64,000 nucleotides of DNA from Roseiarcus sp963776665. GTDB taxonomy: Bacteria; Pseudomonadota; Alphaproteobacteria; Rhizobiales; Beijerinckiaceae. The DNA lies in assembly GCA_963776665.1 (NCBI GenBank), contig CAVZNQ010000035.1, forward strand, positions 1-64,000. The letters run 5' to 3'. The notes below the pieces were generated by a model. That model had not been told where the DNA came from. It made no database searches and saw only the letters and a program-made list of their open reading frames with translations. Shown here piece after piece: positions 1-9,655 of this stretch. Numbering within the stretch: position 1 is the first letter of the stretch; each line of letters begins with the position of its first letter. Both the position numbers and the translations under genes were made by a program.

Positions 1-114
1 CCAGGGTTGGCGGCGTCGCCTTGGCGGATTTCCAACCGCGCGAGGAGTGTGTAGCGTTCGACCGGGCGTCGGCCGCGAACCTATCGCAGTCGATTGGATA
101 CGGGAGGGGCTCCG

Positions 115-1152
115 ATGTCGACAGGCGATTCCGTCACTGCCGGAAAAATCACCACCGCTTACAATACGACCGATCTCGTCGCAGAGACTAAATGGAGCAA
201 CTACACGCCCACGGAATTCTCCGGCCGGGTGATCTTGAGGGTCGGTCCTTCGAACAATTTCGCCGACAACCGCGTGCCCAATGGGCCGCTGGACGGCATC
301 CAGGGATTGGGCAACCTAGGCGGGACCGGCGTTGTCGGTTTTGGCGGCCCATTCTTCGATGCCGAGGCGACGGGCATCGGCGTGCTCGGCGTCGGCGGAC
401 AGCCGGCCGGCGAGATCGCGCCGTCGACGGGCGGCGTGGGGGTGCAGGGCGTCGCGGGCGGCGTTGCCGACGGAGTGGTCGGCACGACGGACGCTCATTT
501 CAAGAGCGGGGTGTTCGGCTTCAATTCGCTCGCGCTGAACGTTCCGAATGTCACGGGATTTGGCGTATTCGGGCGCTGCGACACCGCCGGCGGCGCGGGC
601 CTCGGAGGCGAGTCGGCGTTCGGCAACGGCGCCCGTGCGCACAGCGCCGAGAACGACGGCGTGGTCGGTCTGAGCGACGCGCTGAACAAGAGCGGCGTCT
701 ACGGCTTCAATTCGAGGGAAGACGGCGCCGCCTATGGCGTCTTCGGTCGCTGCGCCGCCAACGATGGCGCGGGCGTCGGCGCGGATTCGACGCTCGGAGT
801 CGGAGTTCACGGGCAAAGCCAGTTCAACAACGCCGTGGTCGGCCTCAGCGAAGGCGGAACGAAGAGCGGGGTGCTCGGCGTCAATTCCTTCGCTTCCGGC
901 CCGGCCTTCGGCGTGTCCGGTCGAGCGGACTCCGCGCACGGCGTCGGCGTGGCCGGCGCGAGCGAGCGAGGCTACGGCGCGAGCTTCCGGGGAGGTCTCG
1001 CGCCGCTCCGCATAGAGCCGTCCGCCGCCGCCGGTTCGCCGACGACGGGCGCGCATCAGGTAGGCGAGTTCTTCGTGGACAGCGCTGGCGACCTCTTCTT
1101 CTGCAAGGTCGGCGGCGTCGGTCCCGCCGCGAAATGGGTCAAACTCGCCTAG
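115..1152 (+). CDS. Glycine-rich GVxG-repeat protein of unknown function
   Basis: The protein has 345 residues and I do not recognise its function. The start is the ATG at 115, preceded by GGGAGGGG; a TTG at 94 is possible but has a weaker site. From about residue 60 it carries three diverged repeats of roughly 58-62 residues, each containing a GVVG, KSGVxGxNS and FGVxGR pattern. Such short-period glycine/valine turns suggest a beta-solenoid or trimeric fibre. The last 50 residues form a separate-looking module with VGEFFVDSAGDLFFC and end in WVKLA. There is no signal peptide or membrane segment. A PEP-CTERM gene follows on the same strand. A structural or surface role is inference only. Confidence 0.7.
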   Translation: MSTGDSVTAGKITTAYNTTDLVAETKWSNYTPTEFSGRVILRVGPSNNFADNRVPNGPLDGIQGLGNLGGTGVVGFGGPFFDAEATGIGVLGVGGQPAGEIAPSTGGVGVQGVAGGVADGVVGTTDAHFKSGVFGFNSLALNVPNVTGFGVFGRCDTAGGAGLGGESAFGNGARAHSAENDGVVGLSDALNKSGVYGFNSREDGAAYGVFGRCAANDGAGVGADSTLGVGVHGQSQFNNAVVGLSEGGTKSGVLGVNSFASGPAFGVSGRADSAHGVGVAGASERGYGASFRGGLAPLRIEPSAAAGSPTTGAHQVGEFFVDSAGDLFFCKVGGVGPAAKWVKLA

Positions 1153-1228
1153 CCGCTGGCGCATGACGCGTTTCCTCAACCCATGAAGCGCGGTAGCTTG
1201 ACTCCGCAGCGTTTGATCGCTCACCCGA

Positions 1229-1258
1229 TTGACAAGGGGATTTTTATTGAAACATTTC
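1229..1258 (+). promoter_or_regulatory. Candidate sigma70-type promoter for the PEP-CTERM gene
   Basis: A perfect TTGACA lies at 1229-1234 in an AT-richer stretch 73 bases before the PEP-CTERM start. The best -10 at 16-18 bp spacing (around 1251-1258, AACATT) is poor, so only the -35 is convincing. Confidence 0.3.
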
Positions 1259-1306
1259 GAAAATATTTTGGAGCGTGGGGAATGCATTTAATTCAAGGGT
1301 GAGTTC

Positions 1307-1912
1307 ATGCGTATCTTTAAATGCTCCACGAAATTGATCGTCGCTTTTAAGGTCAGCGTCGCTATTGGACTTGGGTTGTTCGGCACGGAGTCTGCGCGCG
1401 CCGATACGGTGTTGTTGTCGCTGACCGACATTGGTTACACGGAAACGCTCTACAATCTCGATTTTATTGCAAACGCATCAACGACAAGCCTTTCGGTCGG
1501 AGGCTACGAACCGAATTTCGTATGGGTGGCCGCAATTAACAGCGTGACACCGTCGGGCGGCGGCGCAAACATGTTGGGGGACACTTGGACATTCGTTCCA
1601 GCTTCGTCGGGAAGCGCTGCCTTTACCCTTCCAGACGTGATTTCCGTTCCCGCACTCGCGTTCGGCGGCACCACCGTAGGCAGTTACGATACGTTCTCCC
1701 AAACATTTGCGACCACGCCGGGCACGGAATATGTCTACCAGTTCATGCTTTATAATGATCTCGCTACTGCGGACGTTGCTAACCCGAGCGGGATACTGGT
1801 GACGACAACTGCCAGTGCGGCCCCCGAGCCCTCGACGTGGGCGATGATGATCCTCGGTTTCCTCGGTGTCGGCTTCACGGCGCATCGGCGCAAGAGACTA
1901 AGCGCAGCTTGA
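1307..1912 (+). CDS. PEP-CTERM sorting-domain protein
   Basis: A 201-residue exported protein. It has an N-terminal signal peptide (basic start, hydrophobic core about residues 9-26, cleavage near SARA-D). The C-terminus is a classic PEP-CTERM tail: PEPSTWAMMILGF, then a hydrophobic stretch and RRKR at about residues 172-196. In this system the tail holds the protein in the inner membrane until an exosortase cleaves it, and the protein is usually tied to exopolysaccharide or the outer surface. The middle (residues 27-165) is a Ser/Thr/Gly-rich beta domain I cannot name. No exosortase gene lies in the window. GC content is visibly lower than in the neighbours. A terminator-like hairpin follows the stop. 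Confidence 0.9.
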   Translation: MRIFKCSTKLIVAFKVSVAIGLGLFGTESARADTVLLSLTDIGYTETLYNLDFIANASTTSLSVGGYEPNFVWVAAINSVTPSGGGANMLGDTWTFVPASSGSAAFTLPDVISVPALAFGGTTVGSYDTFSQTFATTPGTEYVYQFMLYNDLATADVANPSGILVTTTASAAPEPSTWAMMILGFLGVGFTAHRRKRLSAA

Positions 1913-1938
1913 TCTACGCAATTTAAAGCTTGAGCCAA

Positions 1939-1962
1939 GAGGCTGCCTGAGTTGGCGGCCTC
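1939..1962 (+). terminator. Terminator-like hairpin after the PEP-CTERM gene
   Basis: GAGGCTGCC (1939-1947) pairs with GGCGGCCTC (1954-1962) with one G-T wobble and a 6-base loop. A weak T-rich stretch follows. It lies 27 bases after the stop. Confidence 0.45.
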
Positions 1963-2713
1963 ACTCATTTCCATATTGACCCAATGCGTCATTTCGCTGC
2001 GCTGCGAAATTTGGTCGCTGTCGGAGCATAGCGGGCTCTGGCAAGTCGTCGGCCGGCAGATTTATGAGTTCACGGCCTAGCACTACTTTGACAGAATAGG
2101 AGTTTGTTAACCCGCCGGGCAGGTGCGCTCGATTTGGGAGCGCGGGCCGGGGCGGGACGACGGCTTTGCGGATGGCTGGGACGTCGGTTGAGGCGAGGCG
2201 GCGGAGAATTTGTGTCCGCTGTATGTGGCGAGGCATGATGGCCGGGAGCAAGGCGTAGGCGATATGGCCATCAGCGCATGGCGATTACGACCTCGCATGA
2301 CGCGGCGCGTCGAAGTGGTGAAGGCCGACGTTCCTGCCGGAGCTGGCCGGCGAGCTCGGCTCGAGGCCCAGCGCGCCTCGCTCGGCGCGGCCAAGTCGTT
2401 GCGGCCGGCCTGCCGCCGGCAGTTCGCGAGACAGTACTTCTGCTCGCCGGACGGCGGCGCTCGCCGACGAGCCAAACTTCGTCGACCGGCATATGCAGCA
2501 TGCCTTGGCGCCGATCAGTTGCGGCTGCCGTCGGCGACGCGCACGCGGCCAGCAGCGGAAGCCGGCTTTCAAGGGTCCCTTGGTTCCTTGCGCCAAGCGA
2601 GCATGCGCATTTCGCTGGGTGAGCAGGTCTCGAGCGCTAAGGAAGAGGCCATTTGAAAGAGTTCAAGGGGGCCGAGCACGCCTCGGCGCTCCTCGACACA
2701 GAGGGCCTGCGAC
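1963..2713. other. Gene-poor stretch, no supported gene
   Basis: Several open frames overlap on both strands here. All are rich in Arg, Ala, Ser and Pro, none has a convincing ribosome site, and I recognise no domain. GC content rises sharply after about 2100. It may be the remains of a decayed gene or element, but I can show neither terminal repeats nor transposase motifs. Confidence 0.5.
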
Positions 2714-3970
2714 TTATCCTGCCGGCCTAGAAGCTTGTTCGCCCCGCTTTGGTTGACTTTGCCGCGTCACTCCGAGCGCCCTCAGCGCCAGCGGCGTCGT
2801 CAGTCCCTGGACGATGACCGAGAAGGCGACCACGGCGAAGGCGGAAATGAGAATGTCGTCGCGCCGCGGCAGGTCGGCGGGCAGCGACAGGGCAAGCGCG
2901 AGCGCCAGCGCCCCGCGCAGGCCGCCCCACCACAGGAGATGCTGCTCGTTCAGCGGGATCGCCCAGCGCGTGCGGACGAATGCGAGGCAGACGGGATAGA
3001 CCGCGAGCGCGCGTCCGGCGAGCGCGAGAGCGATCACCAGCGCGAGGGTGAACGCGCCTTCGCGGGCGAAATCGATCGTCGCCATCGCCGAGCCGATCAG
3101 CAGGAACACCAGCGAATTGGCGAGGAAGGCGGCGAACTCCCAGAACTCGAGCACGAATTCGCGGCCTCGCGCGGTGAGGGAGAGACCGAATCGTTCCTTC
3201 GGCCCGAGAACGCCGAGATTGCCCATCGTCATGCCGGCGGCGACGGTCGCCAACACGCCGGAAGCGCCGAAATGCTCGGCGATCAGGAACGAGCCGAAGG
3301 CGGCGACGGCGGTCAGCGCCGTCTCCACCAGATGATCGTCGGAGGTCCCGGCGATCAGGACCGCGATCAGGCCGACGCCGAATCCGACCCCAAGCCCGCC
3401 CCCGGCGACGATGGCCAGCGTCGTCAGGGCGGAGAGCGGATTCTGTGTGTTTCCAGTACCATGGGCCGTCCAGACGAGAATGAGGGTGAAGAGGACCGCG
3501 GCGACGCCGTCGTTGAAAAGGCTCTCCGCTTCGATGAGCAGGCGCAGCCGCCCGGTCACGCGCGATTCCCGCAGCAGCGCAATGACAGCGATCGGGTCGG
3601 TCGCGGCGATCAGGGCTCCGAACACGAGCGCCGATTCGGGCGGCCAGCCGAGCCACGCGGCGAGGCCCGCCGCGACGGCCAGCGCGCAGAGCACGACGCC
3701 GATGGTGGAGAGCGCGAGCACCGGGACGAGGTCGCGGGTGAGATCGCTCCAGCGCAGGTTAAGCGCCGCCTCGAACAGCAGCGGCGGCAGAACGACGTCG
3801 AAGATCAGGTCGTGGGTCAGCGCGAGACCCGCATCGATCCGGGTCGCCGCCAGCGCGGCCCCCGCCATCGCGAGCCCGACCGTATAGGGCAGGCGGAGGC
3901 GCCGCGCCGCAAGAGCGACCAGAATCGCAAGGCCAAGAAGCGCCAGCGCCCGGAACACGAGGACGTCCAT
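2714..3970 (-). CDS. Cation:proton antiporter, CPA1/NhaP family
   Basis: A 418-residue inner-membrane protein with about 12 hydrophobic segments spread over its length. It exchanges Na+ or K+ for H+ across the cytoplasmic membrane, for pH and salt balance. Family signatures are LPPLLFEAAL at residues 61-70, the ion-binding ATDPIAVI at 123-130 and ESLFNDG at 149-155, where the aspartates carry the transported ion. It is full length for the short NhaP type without a cytoplasmic regulatory tail. The C-terminus is short and basic. It stands alone, with the M23 peptidase gene upstream on the same strand 47 bases away. Which cation it carries cannot be read from the sequence. Confidence 0.88.
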   Translation of the reverse strand: MDVLVFRALALLGLAILVALAARRLRLPYTVGLAMAGAALAATRIDAGLALTHDLIFDVVLPPLLFEAALNLRWSDLTRDLVPVLALSTIGVVLCALAVAAGLAAWLGWPPESALVFGALIAATDPIAVIALLRESRVTGRLRLLIEAESLFNDGVAAVLFTLILVWTAHGTGNTQNPLSALTTLAIVAGGGLGVGFGVGLIAVLIAGTSDDHLVETALTAVAAFGSFLIAEHFGASGVLATVAAGMTMGNLGVLGPKERFGLSLTARGREFVLEFWEFAAFLANSLVFLLIGSAMATIDFAREGAFTLALVIALALAGRALAVYPVCLAFVRTRWAIPLNEQHLLWWGGLRGALALALALSLPADLPRRDDILISAFAVVAFSVIVQGLTTPLALRALGVTRQSQPKRGEQASRPAG

Positions 3971-4017
3971 GCGTCCTGTTTACCGACGCGGTTCAGAAAG
4001 CGGAACCGCGCGCCGCG

Positions 4018-5418
4018 TTATTCCGCCGCGGTGAGGTCGGCCCCGGCGCGCAGATAGCGCTCGGGGTCGACCGGCTCGCCCTCGACGCGCACTTCGTAGT
4101 GGAGATGCGGTCCGGTCGAGCGGCCGCTCGAGCCCATCTTGCCCAGAACGGCGCCCTGCACGACGTCCTGTCCTTCCTCGACGAGCGCTTTCGACATATG
4201 CGCGTATCGGGTGACGAGGCCGTTGCCGTGGTCGATCTCGACCATAATTCCATAGCCGCCCATCGGCCCGGCGTGGGTGACGCGGCCGGCGGCGGTCGCG
4301 TGGATCTCGGCGCCCCAGGCCTCGGTGAGATCGACGCCCGGATGCAGCGCGAGGCGGCCGAGGAACGGGTCGGCGCGATAGCCGAATGGCGAGGTGATGC
4401 CGGCGTCGCCAAATAGCGGCATGCGCACCGGCATGAACGGCATCAGCGCCTTGAGGCGCTCGGCGGTGGCGACGTCGCGCGCCACGCGGGTCAGCGTCTG
4501 GTCGAAGGCGGGCGCGTTTGGATCGACTTCAGCCGGGATGAAGGGCCCGCCAACGGCCGGTTGGGCGTGCGGCGAAGTGAGTTTCGCCGGATCGAGGCCG
4601 GTCTTGGCGACGATCGCGGCGTCGCGCGAGGCCATGCGCGCCGCCGAGCTGTCGATGGCCGCGAGAGCCTTCATCTGGCCGCTATCCATGCGCTCGAGCG
4701 AACGATCGAGGAGGGCGAGGCGCGCAGCGGGGTCGGGATCGTCGGCGGCTGCGAGCGCGCCTGTCGGCGCCTCTTCGGTGAGCGCGCCCAGGGTTTCTGC
4801 CGGCTCATCGACCGGATGCGGCTTGCCCGCACGGGGCTCGGCGCCGGGCAGGGGAGCATAGGCGCGCGCCGCGCCGGCGTCTCCTTCGGCCGGCAGCGCC
4901 GGCCCGAGGGCGCGAATCGCGCCGAGCGCATCGTTGGCCGGCGGCCCCGCCGATCGCCGGGGCCCGGCGAGAGACGCATTGGGCTTCTCCGTCTCGGCCG
5001 CGAGCGCGGCGACGATTGCGCCGTGCTTCTCGAGCTCTGCCTGCCGGGACATCAGTTCGCGCAGCTTGGCGGCGAATGAATTCTGGTCGAGCATCCGCTG
5101 GCTGACGACTTCGTCGAAACGCGCGCGCGCGTCGGCCAAGCGGCTCTCATAGGCCGTCCTCAGCTGCGCCTGCCGCGCGACCATGACCCCTATGAGGTCG
5201 CCGTGAAACGCGAGACAGGCGGTGGCCGCGGCGGCCCACACGAACAGAACGACCGAAAGCGCCGCCACCGCCCACAAGGCCGCCGGCCGCAGCATCACGG
5301 TCCGGATGGCGTCGCCGCGGGACAGCGACACGAAATAATGCGTCGTCGGCAAACCGGATCGGCAAACGCGGGCGCGAGCCATGGACGAGGGCGCTCCGGC
5401 CCCGGACATCGGGGCCAC
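4018..5418 (-). CDS. M23 family (LytM-type) metallopeptidase, membrane anchored
   Basis: A 466-residue protein, probably a peptidoglycan DD-endopeptidase or an activator of cell-wall amidases. One hydrophobic segment lies at about residues 47-72 (type II anchor). A charged, helical coiled-coil stretch follows (about 85-140), then a low-complexity Ala/Pro linker. The LytM/M23 domain occupies about residues 345-460. Zinc ligands are visible in HPGVD (first His and Asp) and in HLHYEV (HxH); GSSGRSTGPHLHYEV is the family signature. All ligands are present, so it may be catalytically active, unlike EnvC- or NlpD-type activators. The first 12 residues are doubtful, since a later Met would fit as well. 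Confidence 0.88.
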   Translation of the reverse strand: MAPMSGAGAPSSMARARVCRSGLPTTHYFVSLSRGDAIRTVMLRPAALWAVAALSVVLFVWAAAATACLAFHGDLIGVMVARQAQLRTAYESRLADARARFDEVVSQRMLDQNSFAAKLRELMSRQAELEKHGAIVAALAAETEKPNASLAGPRRSAGPPANDALGAIRALGPALPAEGDAGAARAYAPLPGAEPRAGKPHPVDEPAETLGALTEEAPTGALAAADDPDPAARLALLDRSLERMDSGQMKALAAIDSSAARMASRDAAIVAKTGLDPAKLTSPHAQPAVGGPFIPAEVDPNAPAFDQTLTRVARDVATAERLKALMPFMPVRMPLFGDAGITSPFGYRADPFLGRLALHPGVDLTEAWGAEIHATAAGRVTHAGPMGGYGIMVEIDHGNGLVTRYAHMSKALVEEGQDVVQGAVLGKMGSSGRSTGPHLHYEVRVEGEPVDPERYLRAGADLTAAE

Positions 5419-5529
5419 CGTGGCCGACCATTCAAAAGCATTAAGGTTAAGGCATTACGAATTTTGGCGATTTCGAAACCGCAGCCGACGCAGCCCTCTC
5501 TCCCGACGAGGGCTGTGCGTCCGGCGAGT

Positions 5530-6000
5530 CTAGAGCGCCTTCGCGGCCGCCAGAACCTCTTCCGCGTGGCCCGGGACCTTCACCTTGCGCCAGACCCTGG
5601 CGATGCGGCCGTTGCGGTCGATGAGAAAGGTCGAGCGCTCGACGCCGAAATACTTGCGGCCGTACATGCTCTTTTCCTTCCACACGCCATAGGCCTCGAT
5701 CGCCGACCGCCCGGGATCGGCCGCGAGCGCGATCTTGAGATCGTGCTTGCGTTTGAATTTGTCGTGGCTTGCGGCGCTGTCCGGCGAGACGCCGACGATC
5801 GTGGCTCCAGCGGCGGCAAAGCTGGCGCGCAAGCCGTTGAAGGCGATCGCCTCGGCGGTACAGCCCGAAGTGTCGTCCTTCGGGTAGAAGTAGATCACCG
5901 CCGCCTTGCCCTTGAGATCCGAAAGATGGGTAGGTCCTCGGCCGTCAGCCGGCAGCTCGAAGTCGGGCGCGGGATCGCCCTCGGCCAGTTCCTTCGCCAT
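5530..6000 (-). CDS. bcp: Thioredoxin-dependent thiol peroxidase (Bcp/PrxQ)
   Basis: A 156-residue cytoplasmic peroxiredoxin that reduces H2O2 and organic hydroperoxides. I chose the start at 6000 because GAGGG lies just before this ATG and MAKELAEGDPAPDFELP is the usual N-terminus. The peroxidatic cysteine is Cys47 in FYPKDDTSGCT. The resolving cysteine five residues later in E. coli Bcp is Ile here (C-T-A-E-A-I), so this is the one-Cys or atypical form that needs an external thiol. It sits between the M23 gene and the divergent AsmA-like gene. Confidence 0.93.
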   Translation of the reverse strand: MAKELAEGDPAPDFELPADGRGPTHLSDLKGKAAVIYFYPKDDTSGCTAEAIAFNGLRASFAAAGATIVGVSPDSAASHDKFKRKHDLKIALAADPGRSAIEAYGVWKEKSMYGRKYFGVERSTFLIDRNGRIARVWRKVKVPGHAEEVLAAAKAL

Positions 6001-6208
6001 GTCGCCCTCGTTTTGTCTCATTATGGGATCACTGCGATCCCGCGCGCGGCCTCGTTGTCGGGCCGACATTGACCCGCGGCGCCGGGCGTTTCAAGCGTCG
6101 GGCCGGGACAAGCCGTCGCGAAGCGCCCAAAGCGAGCAGGCGCGACGGCCTCGAATCCTCTAGGATGGCGCTGGTTGCCCTGGTTCGATCCGCGGAGGAT
6201 GATGGTTA

Positions 6209-9200
6209 TTGGCCGCACGGTTTAGCATGACGACGCGGGCTCGCGCCCGGGCCGCCGTGCGCGGCATGGCGGCGGACGCCGAGGGTCCGCGCCTTCGTTC
6301 GCGCTGGCGGAGGATCAGCGCAGGACGGATCGCCCATATTTGCCTCCGGACGGTCGAGTTCGCCGCGGCCGTGTTCATCGTCGGCGGACTGGTCCTGGCT
6401 TCGATGCTGGCGCGCGGGCCGATTCGGCTGGTGGGCCTGCACGACCAGATCGAAGCCTCGCTGAAGGAACGGGTCGGCGACAGTTACGCGCTCACTCTCG
6501 GCCCGACCTACATCATGCACAATTCGTGGGGTGTGGGCCTGGGCTTCAAGGGCCTCACTCTGCGCGACGCCGCCGGTCGAACGGTCCTCTCGGCCCCGAG
6601 CGGCAAGGTCGGCCTCAATCCGTTCGCGCTCGCTCTCCTCGACGTCAAGGTGCGCCGGCTCGAACTCGACGGGCTCGACCTGCGCCTCCGCGTCGCCGCC
6701 GACGGCGCGCTCTCGCTTGCGGTCGCCAACGATTCCGGCGCGACTCCGATTCCGCTGCCGGGCGCCTCGCCTGAGGGCGGCGCGGCGCCCGACCTTGCCG
6801 CCTCTATCCGCTTCGCCGCCGAAGCCATGGCTGGCGCGGCCCAGGCGCTCGACCGGCTCACTCTCGCCAACGGCCATTTCGAGATCCAGAACGACGCGAC
6901 GCAACGGCAGGTCGTCTACAATGATTTCGCCGTCGTCTTCGAGCATTCGGGGTCGAGCGCGCACGCCACGATCTCGGCGACCGGCCCCGCCGGACCGTGG
7001 ACTATTTCCGCGCAGGCCTCCGACGGAGACGCGCCGGCCCTCTCGCTCGACGCGCGCGACTTGAGCCTCGCCGACCTCCAGGTCTTCGACAAGCGGCCTC
7101 CGCCGCTGACCGCCGAGGGGCCGATCGAGATCAAGCTCGACGCCCAGGTTACGCCGCAGTCGACGCTCGGCGCCTTCGCCGCCCGGTTCAGCATCGGCGC
7201 CGGCCGGGTGCGCGTCAACAATCCCGACGCCGTGCCGTTCTTCATCGACGAGGCGACCGGCGCCGCCGCCTGGGATGAAGACGCGCGGCGGTTTCGTGTC
7301 GACAAGCTCGAGATTCTGGCCGGACCGACCCATGTGCGGGCGCAAGGATGGGTGGCGCCGCCTGCCGACGCCGAGGGAGTCTGGACCACCCATTTCGAGG
7401 CGCGCGACGCGCGCTTCGGGCCGGAACGCGCGGGCGCCAACCCGGTTGAACTTGAGTCTATCGTCGCCGACGCGCGCTTTTTCGCGCCGACGTCGCGATT
7501 CATCCTCGACGGCCTTACCGCTCGCGGACCGACAGTCGACGTTGCGCTCAAGGCCGAGTCGGCGCCGGACGGCGACGGATCGTCGCTCAAGCTCGATCTT
7601 GAGGCGGGCCCGAGCGCCACGCCGGACCTCATCCGCCTCTGGCCGCAATTCATCAACCCGGACGTGCGCGACTGGTGCGCGCACAACCTGCATGGCGGCC
7701 GGCTGCAAGGAAAGATGAAGGCCAACTGGACCGCCGCCGACATCGACGCGATGGCCCACAAGCGCGGCTTGCCCCGCGAGAGCCTTCACGGCGAGTTCAC
7801 TACCCGCGACGTCGGGGTCGAGCTTCTGCCCGGCTTGCCGATCCTGATGACCGACGAGGGGACGGGATCGTTTACCGGCCATGAATTCTCGCTCTCCGGC
7901 AACCGGGCTTTCATGACCCTGTCGCCGACCCGGCGGGTGCAGGCGAGCGACCTTTCCTTCACCATCGCCGACACCTCGCCGCGTCCCATCGTGGACGCCT
8001 CCACCCACGCGCACATGACCGGAACCGCCGACGCGCTCGCCGATCTTCTCTCGCGCGAGCCGCTGCGACGCGAGGTGAATCTGGGGCTGGACCCCTCGAG
8101 CGTCAAAGGGCAGGCGGAAGGCGAGCTGACCCTCGATCTCAAGCTCGGGAAGACGGCGCGTCCCGACGATACGAAGTTTCACGCCAGCGGGGCCCTCGCC
8201 AACTTCCAGCTCGACAAGTTCCTGGCCGACGAGAGACTGGAATCCGCCACAGCTTCGTTTGAAGCCAACCGCGAGATGCTGAAGATCGTCGGCGACGGCA
8301 TGGTCCTCGGCGCGGCGACCCATATCGAGGTCAACCGCGCGGCCGGCGACGAGGGATCGGCGACCGTGACTTTCGCGCTCGACGCCGCCGCCCGCGCCAA
8401 GCGCAACATCAATCTGGGCTCGTGGCTGACCGGAACGCTGCCGGTCAGGCTCAAGGCGCCCTTGAGCCGCACGAACGCCGAGGTTGAAATCGATCTGACG
8501 CCGGCGGGCATCGACAATCCGGTGCCCGGAGTGTCGAAGCCGCCGGGGAAGCCGGGCAAGGCGACCTTTGTCGTCAAGCCCGCGCCGGAAGGCTCTTCGC
8601 TGAGCAACGTCGCGATCGATCTGGGCGGCCCGATGATGCGCGGTTCGGCCCAGACGGGCGCGGACGGGACGATTCAGACCGCCACGATCACCCAGGCGCG
8701 CATCGCGTCCGGCGACGACTTCAAGGCCGACGTGGTCAACGGCCAGGTCCTCAAGGTCTCGGTGCGCGGGACGACGCTCGATGGCCGCGTCTTCGTCAAA
8801 TCGCTGTTCGACGCGACCCCGGCCGGACAACCAGCCAAGGATCTCGACCTCGACGCCAAGGTCGCGACGGTCATCGGCTCGAACAAGCAGACGATGACCG
8901 GCCTCGAGCTAACCGCCTACCGCCGCGGCGGCGAGATGAGGCTCGGAAGTCTGCGCGGACGCATCGGCGGCGGCGCGGTGACGGCCAACGGCAACGGGGG
9001 CGAGACGCGGCTCACGACCACCGACGCCGGCGCGCTGGCCCGTTTCGCCGATCTCTACGCGCGCCTCGAGGGCGGCAATCTCGATCTCACTTTGCGGTCG
9101 CGAGGCGATGGCAGCACGGGCGAGGCGATCCTGACCAATTTCGTGCTGCGCGACGAGCCTGCGTTCCGCCAGCTGGTAACGGCGGGGCGGCCGCGCGCCT

Positions 9201-9655
9201 CGGAGGACGGCGGCGCAGCGATCGATCCTTCGCTCGTGCGCTTTCAGAAGATGACGGCGTCGTTCGAGCGTTCGCCCGGAAAGCTCAGGATCCAGGACGC
9301 CGTCATCTATAATCCCTACATGGGGCTTACGACACAGGGCCTGATAGATTTCGAGCACAGCCAGATCGACGTCAGCGGCTCGTTCGTGCCGGCCTACACA
9401 GTCAACACGATGCTGACGAAAATCCCGCTCGTTGGCGTTCTGCTCAGCGGCGGCCAGAACGACGGCGTTTTCGGCGTCAGCTATCGCGTGCATGGGCCGA
9501 TGGGCGGGCCGACGCTGACGGTCAATCCGCTCTCGGCGATCGCGCCCGGGATCCTGCGCCGGATTCTGGGCGCAATCGACGGCACGATGAGCCGCGGCGG
9601 CGCGCCCGAACCCGCGCAAGCGGAAGAACTGCCGCCCCAGCGGCCGGGCCGATAG
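6209..9655 (+). CDS. Large AsmA/YhdP-like envelope protein (DUF3971)
   Basis: An 1148-residue envelope protein with one membrane segment at about residues 44-66, then about 1,080 residues predicted outside the cytoplasm. The repetitive beta-rich composition and the C-terminal region (about 1010-1120, with VDVSGSFVPAY-like and VLLSGGQNDG stretches) match the AsmA-like/DUF3971 family. Members such as YhdP and TamB form long bridges thought to carry phospholipid to the outer membrane. The start is TTG 6209 because GGAGG lies 10 bases upstream; ATG 6227 is the alternative. It converges on tyrS with adjacent stop codons. The family call is solid; lipid transport here is inference from the family. 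Confidence 0.85.
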   Translation: MAARFSMTTRARARAAVRGMAADAEGPRLRSRWRRISAGRIAHICLRTVEFAAAVFIVGGLVLASMLARGPIRLVGLHDQIEASLKERVGDSYALTLGPTYIMHNSWGVGLGFKGLTLRDAAGRTVLSAPSGKVGLNPFALALLDVKVRRLELDGLDLRLRVAADGALSLAVANDSGATPIPLPGASPEGGAAPDLAASIRFAAEAMAGAAQALDRLTLANGHFEIQNDATQRQVVYNDFAVVFEHSGSSAHATISATGPAGPWTISAQASDGDAPALSLDARDLSLADLQVFDKRPPPLTAEGPIEIKLDAQVTPQSTLGAFAARFSIGAGRVRVNNPDAVPFFIDEATGAAAWDEDARRFRVDKLEILAGPTHVRAQGWVAPPADAEGVWTTHFEARDARFGPERAGANPVELESIVADARFFAPTSRFILDGLTARGPTVDVALKAESAPDGDGSSLKLDLEAGPSATPDLIRLWPQFINPDVRDWCAHNLHGGRLQGKMKANWTAADIDAMAHKRGLPRESLHGEFTTRDVGVELLPGLPILMTDEGTGSFTGHEFSLSGNRAFMTLSPTRRVQASDLSFTIADTSPRPIVDASTHAHMTGTADALADLLSREPLRREVNLGLDPSSVKGQAEGELTLDLKLGKTARPDDTKFHASGALANFQLDKFLADERLESATASFEANREMLKIVGDGMVLGAATHIEVNRAAGDEGSATVTFALDAAARAKRNINLGSWLTGTLPVRLKAPLSRTNAEVEIDLTPAGIDNPVPGVSKPPGKPGKATFVVKPAPEGSSLSNVAIDLGGPMMRGSAQTGADGTIQTATITQARIASGDDFKADVVNGQVLKVSVRGTTLDGRVFVKSLFDATPAGQPAKDLDLDAKVATVIGSNKQTMTGLELTAYRRGGEMRLGSLRGRIGGGAVTANGNGGETRLTTTDAGALARFADLYARLEGGNLDLTLRSRGDGSTGEAILTNFVLRDEPAFRQLVTAGRPRASEDGGAAIDPSLVRFQKMTASFERSPGKLRIQDAVIYNPYMGLTTQGLIDFEHSQIDVSGSFVPAYTVNTMLTKIPLVGVLLSGGQNDGVFGVSYRVHGPMGGPTLTVNPLSAIAPGILRRILGAIDGTMSRGGAPEPAQAEELPPQRPGR

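Noticed and set aside
1963..2713. Several overlapping open frames of 75-150 codons on both strands
   Set aside because: All have Arg/Ala/Pro/Ser-rich composition, no good ribosome sites and no recognisable domain; they are typical GC-rich chance frames.
6206..8830. Very long open frame antisense to the AsmA-like gene
   Set aside because: Composition is almost entirely Arg, Gly, Asp, Glu and Val, the mirror image of a high-GC coding strand. The sense frame has clear family features.
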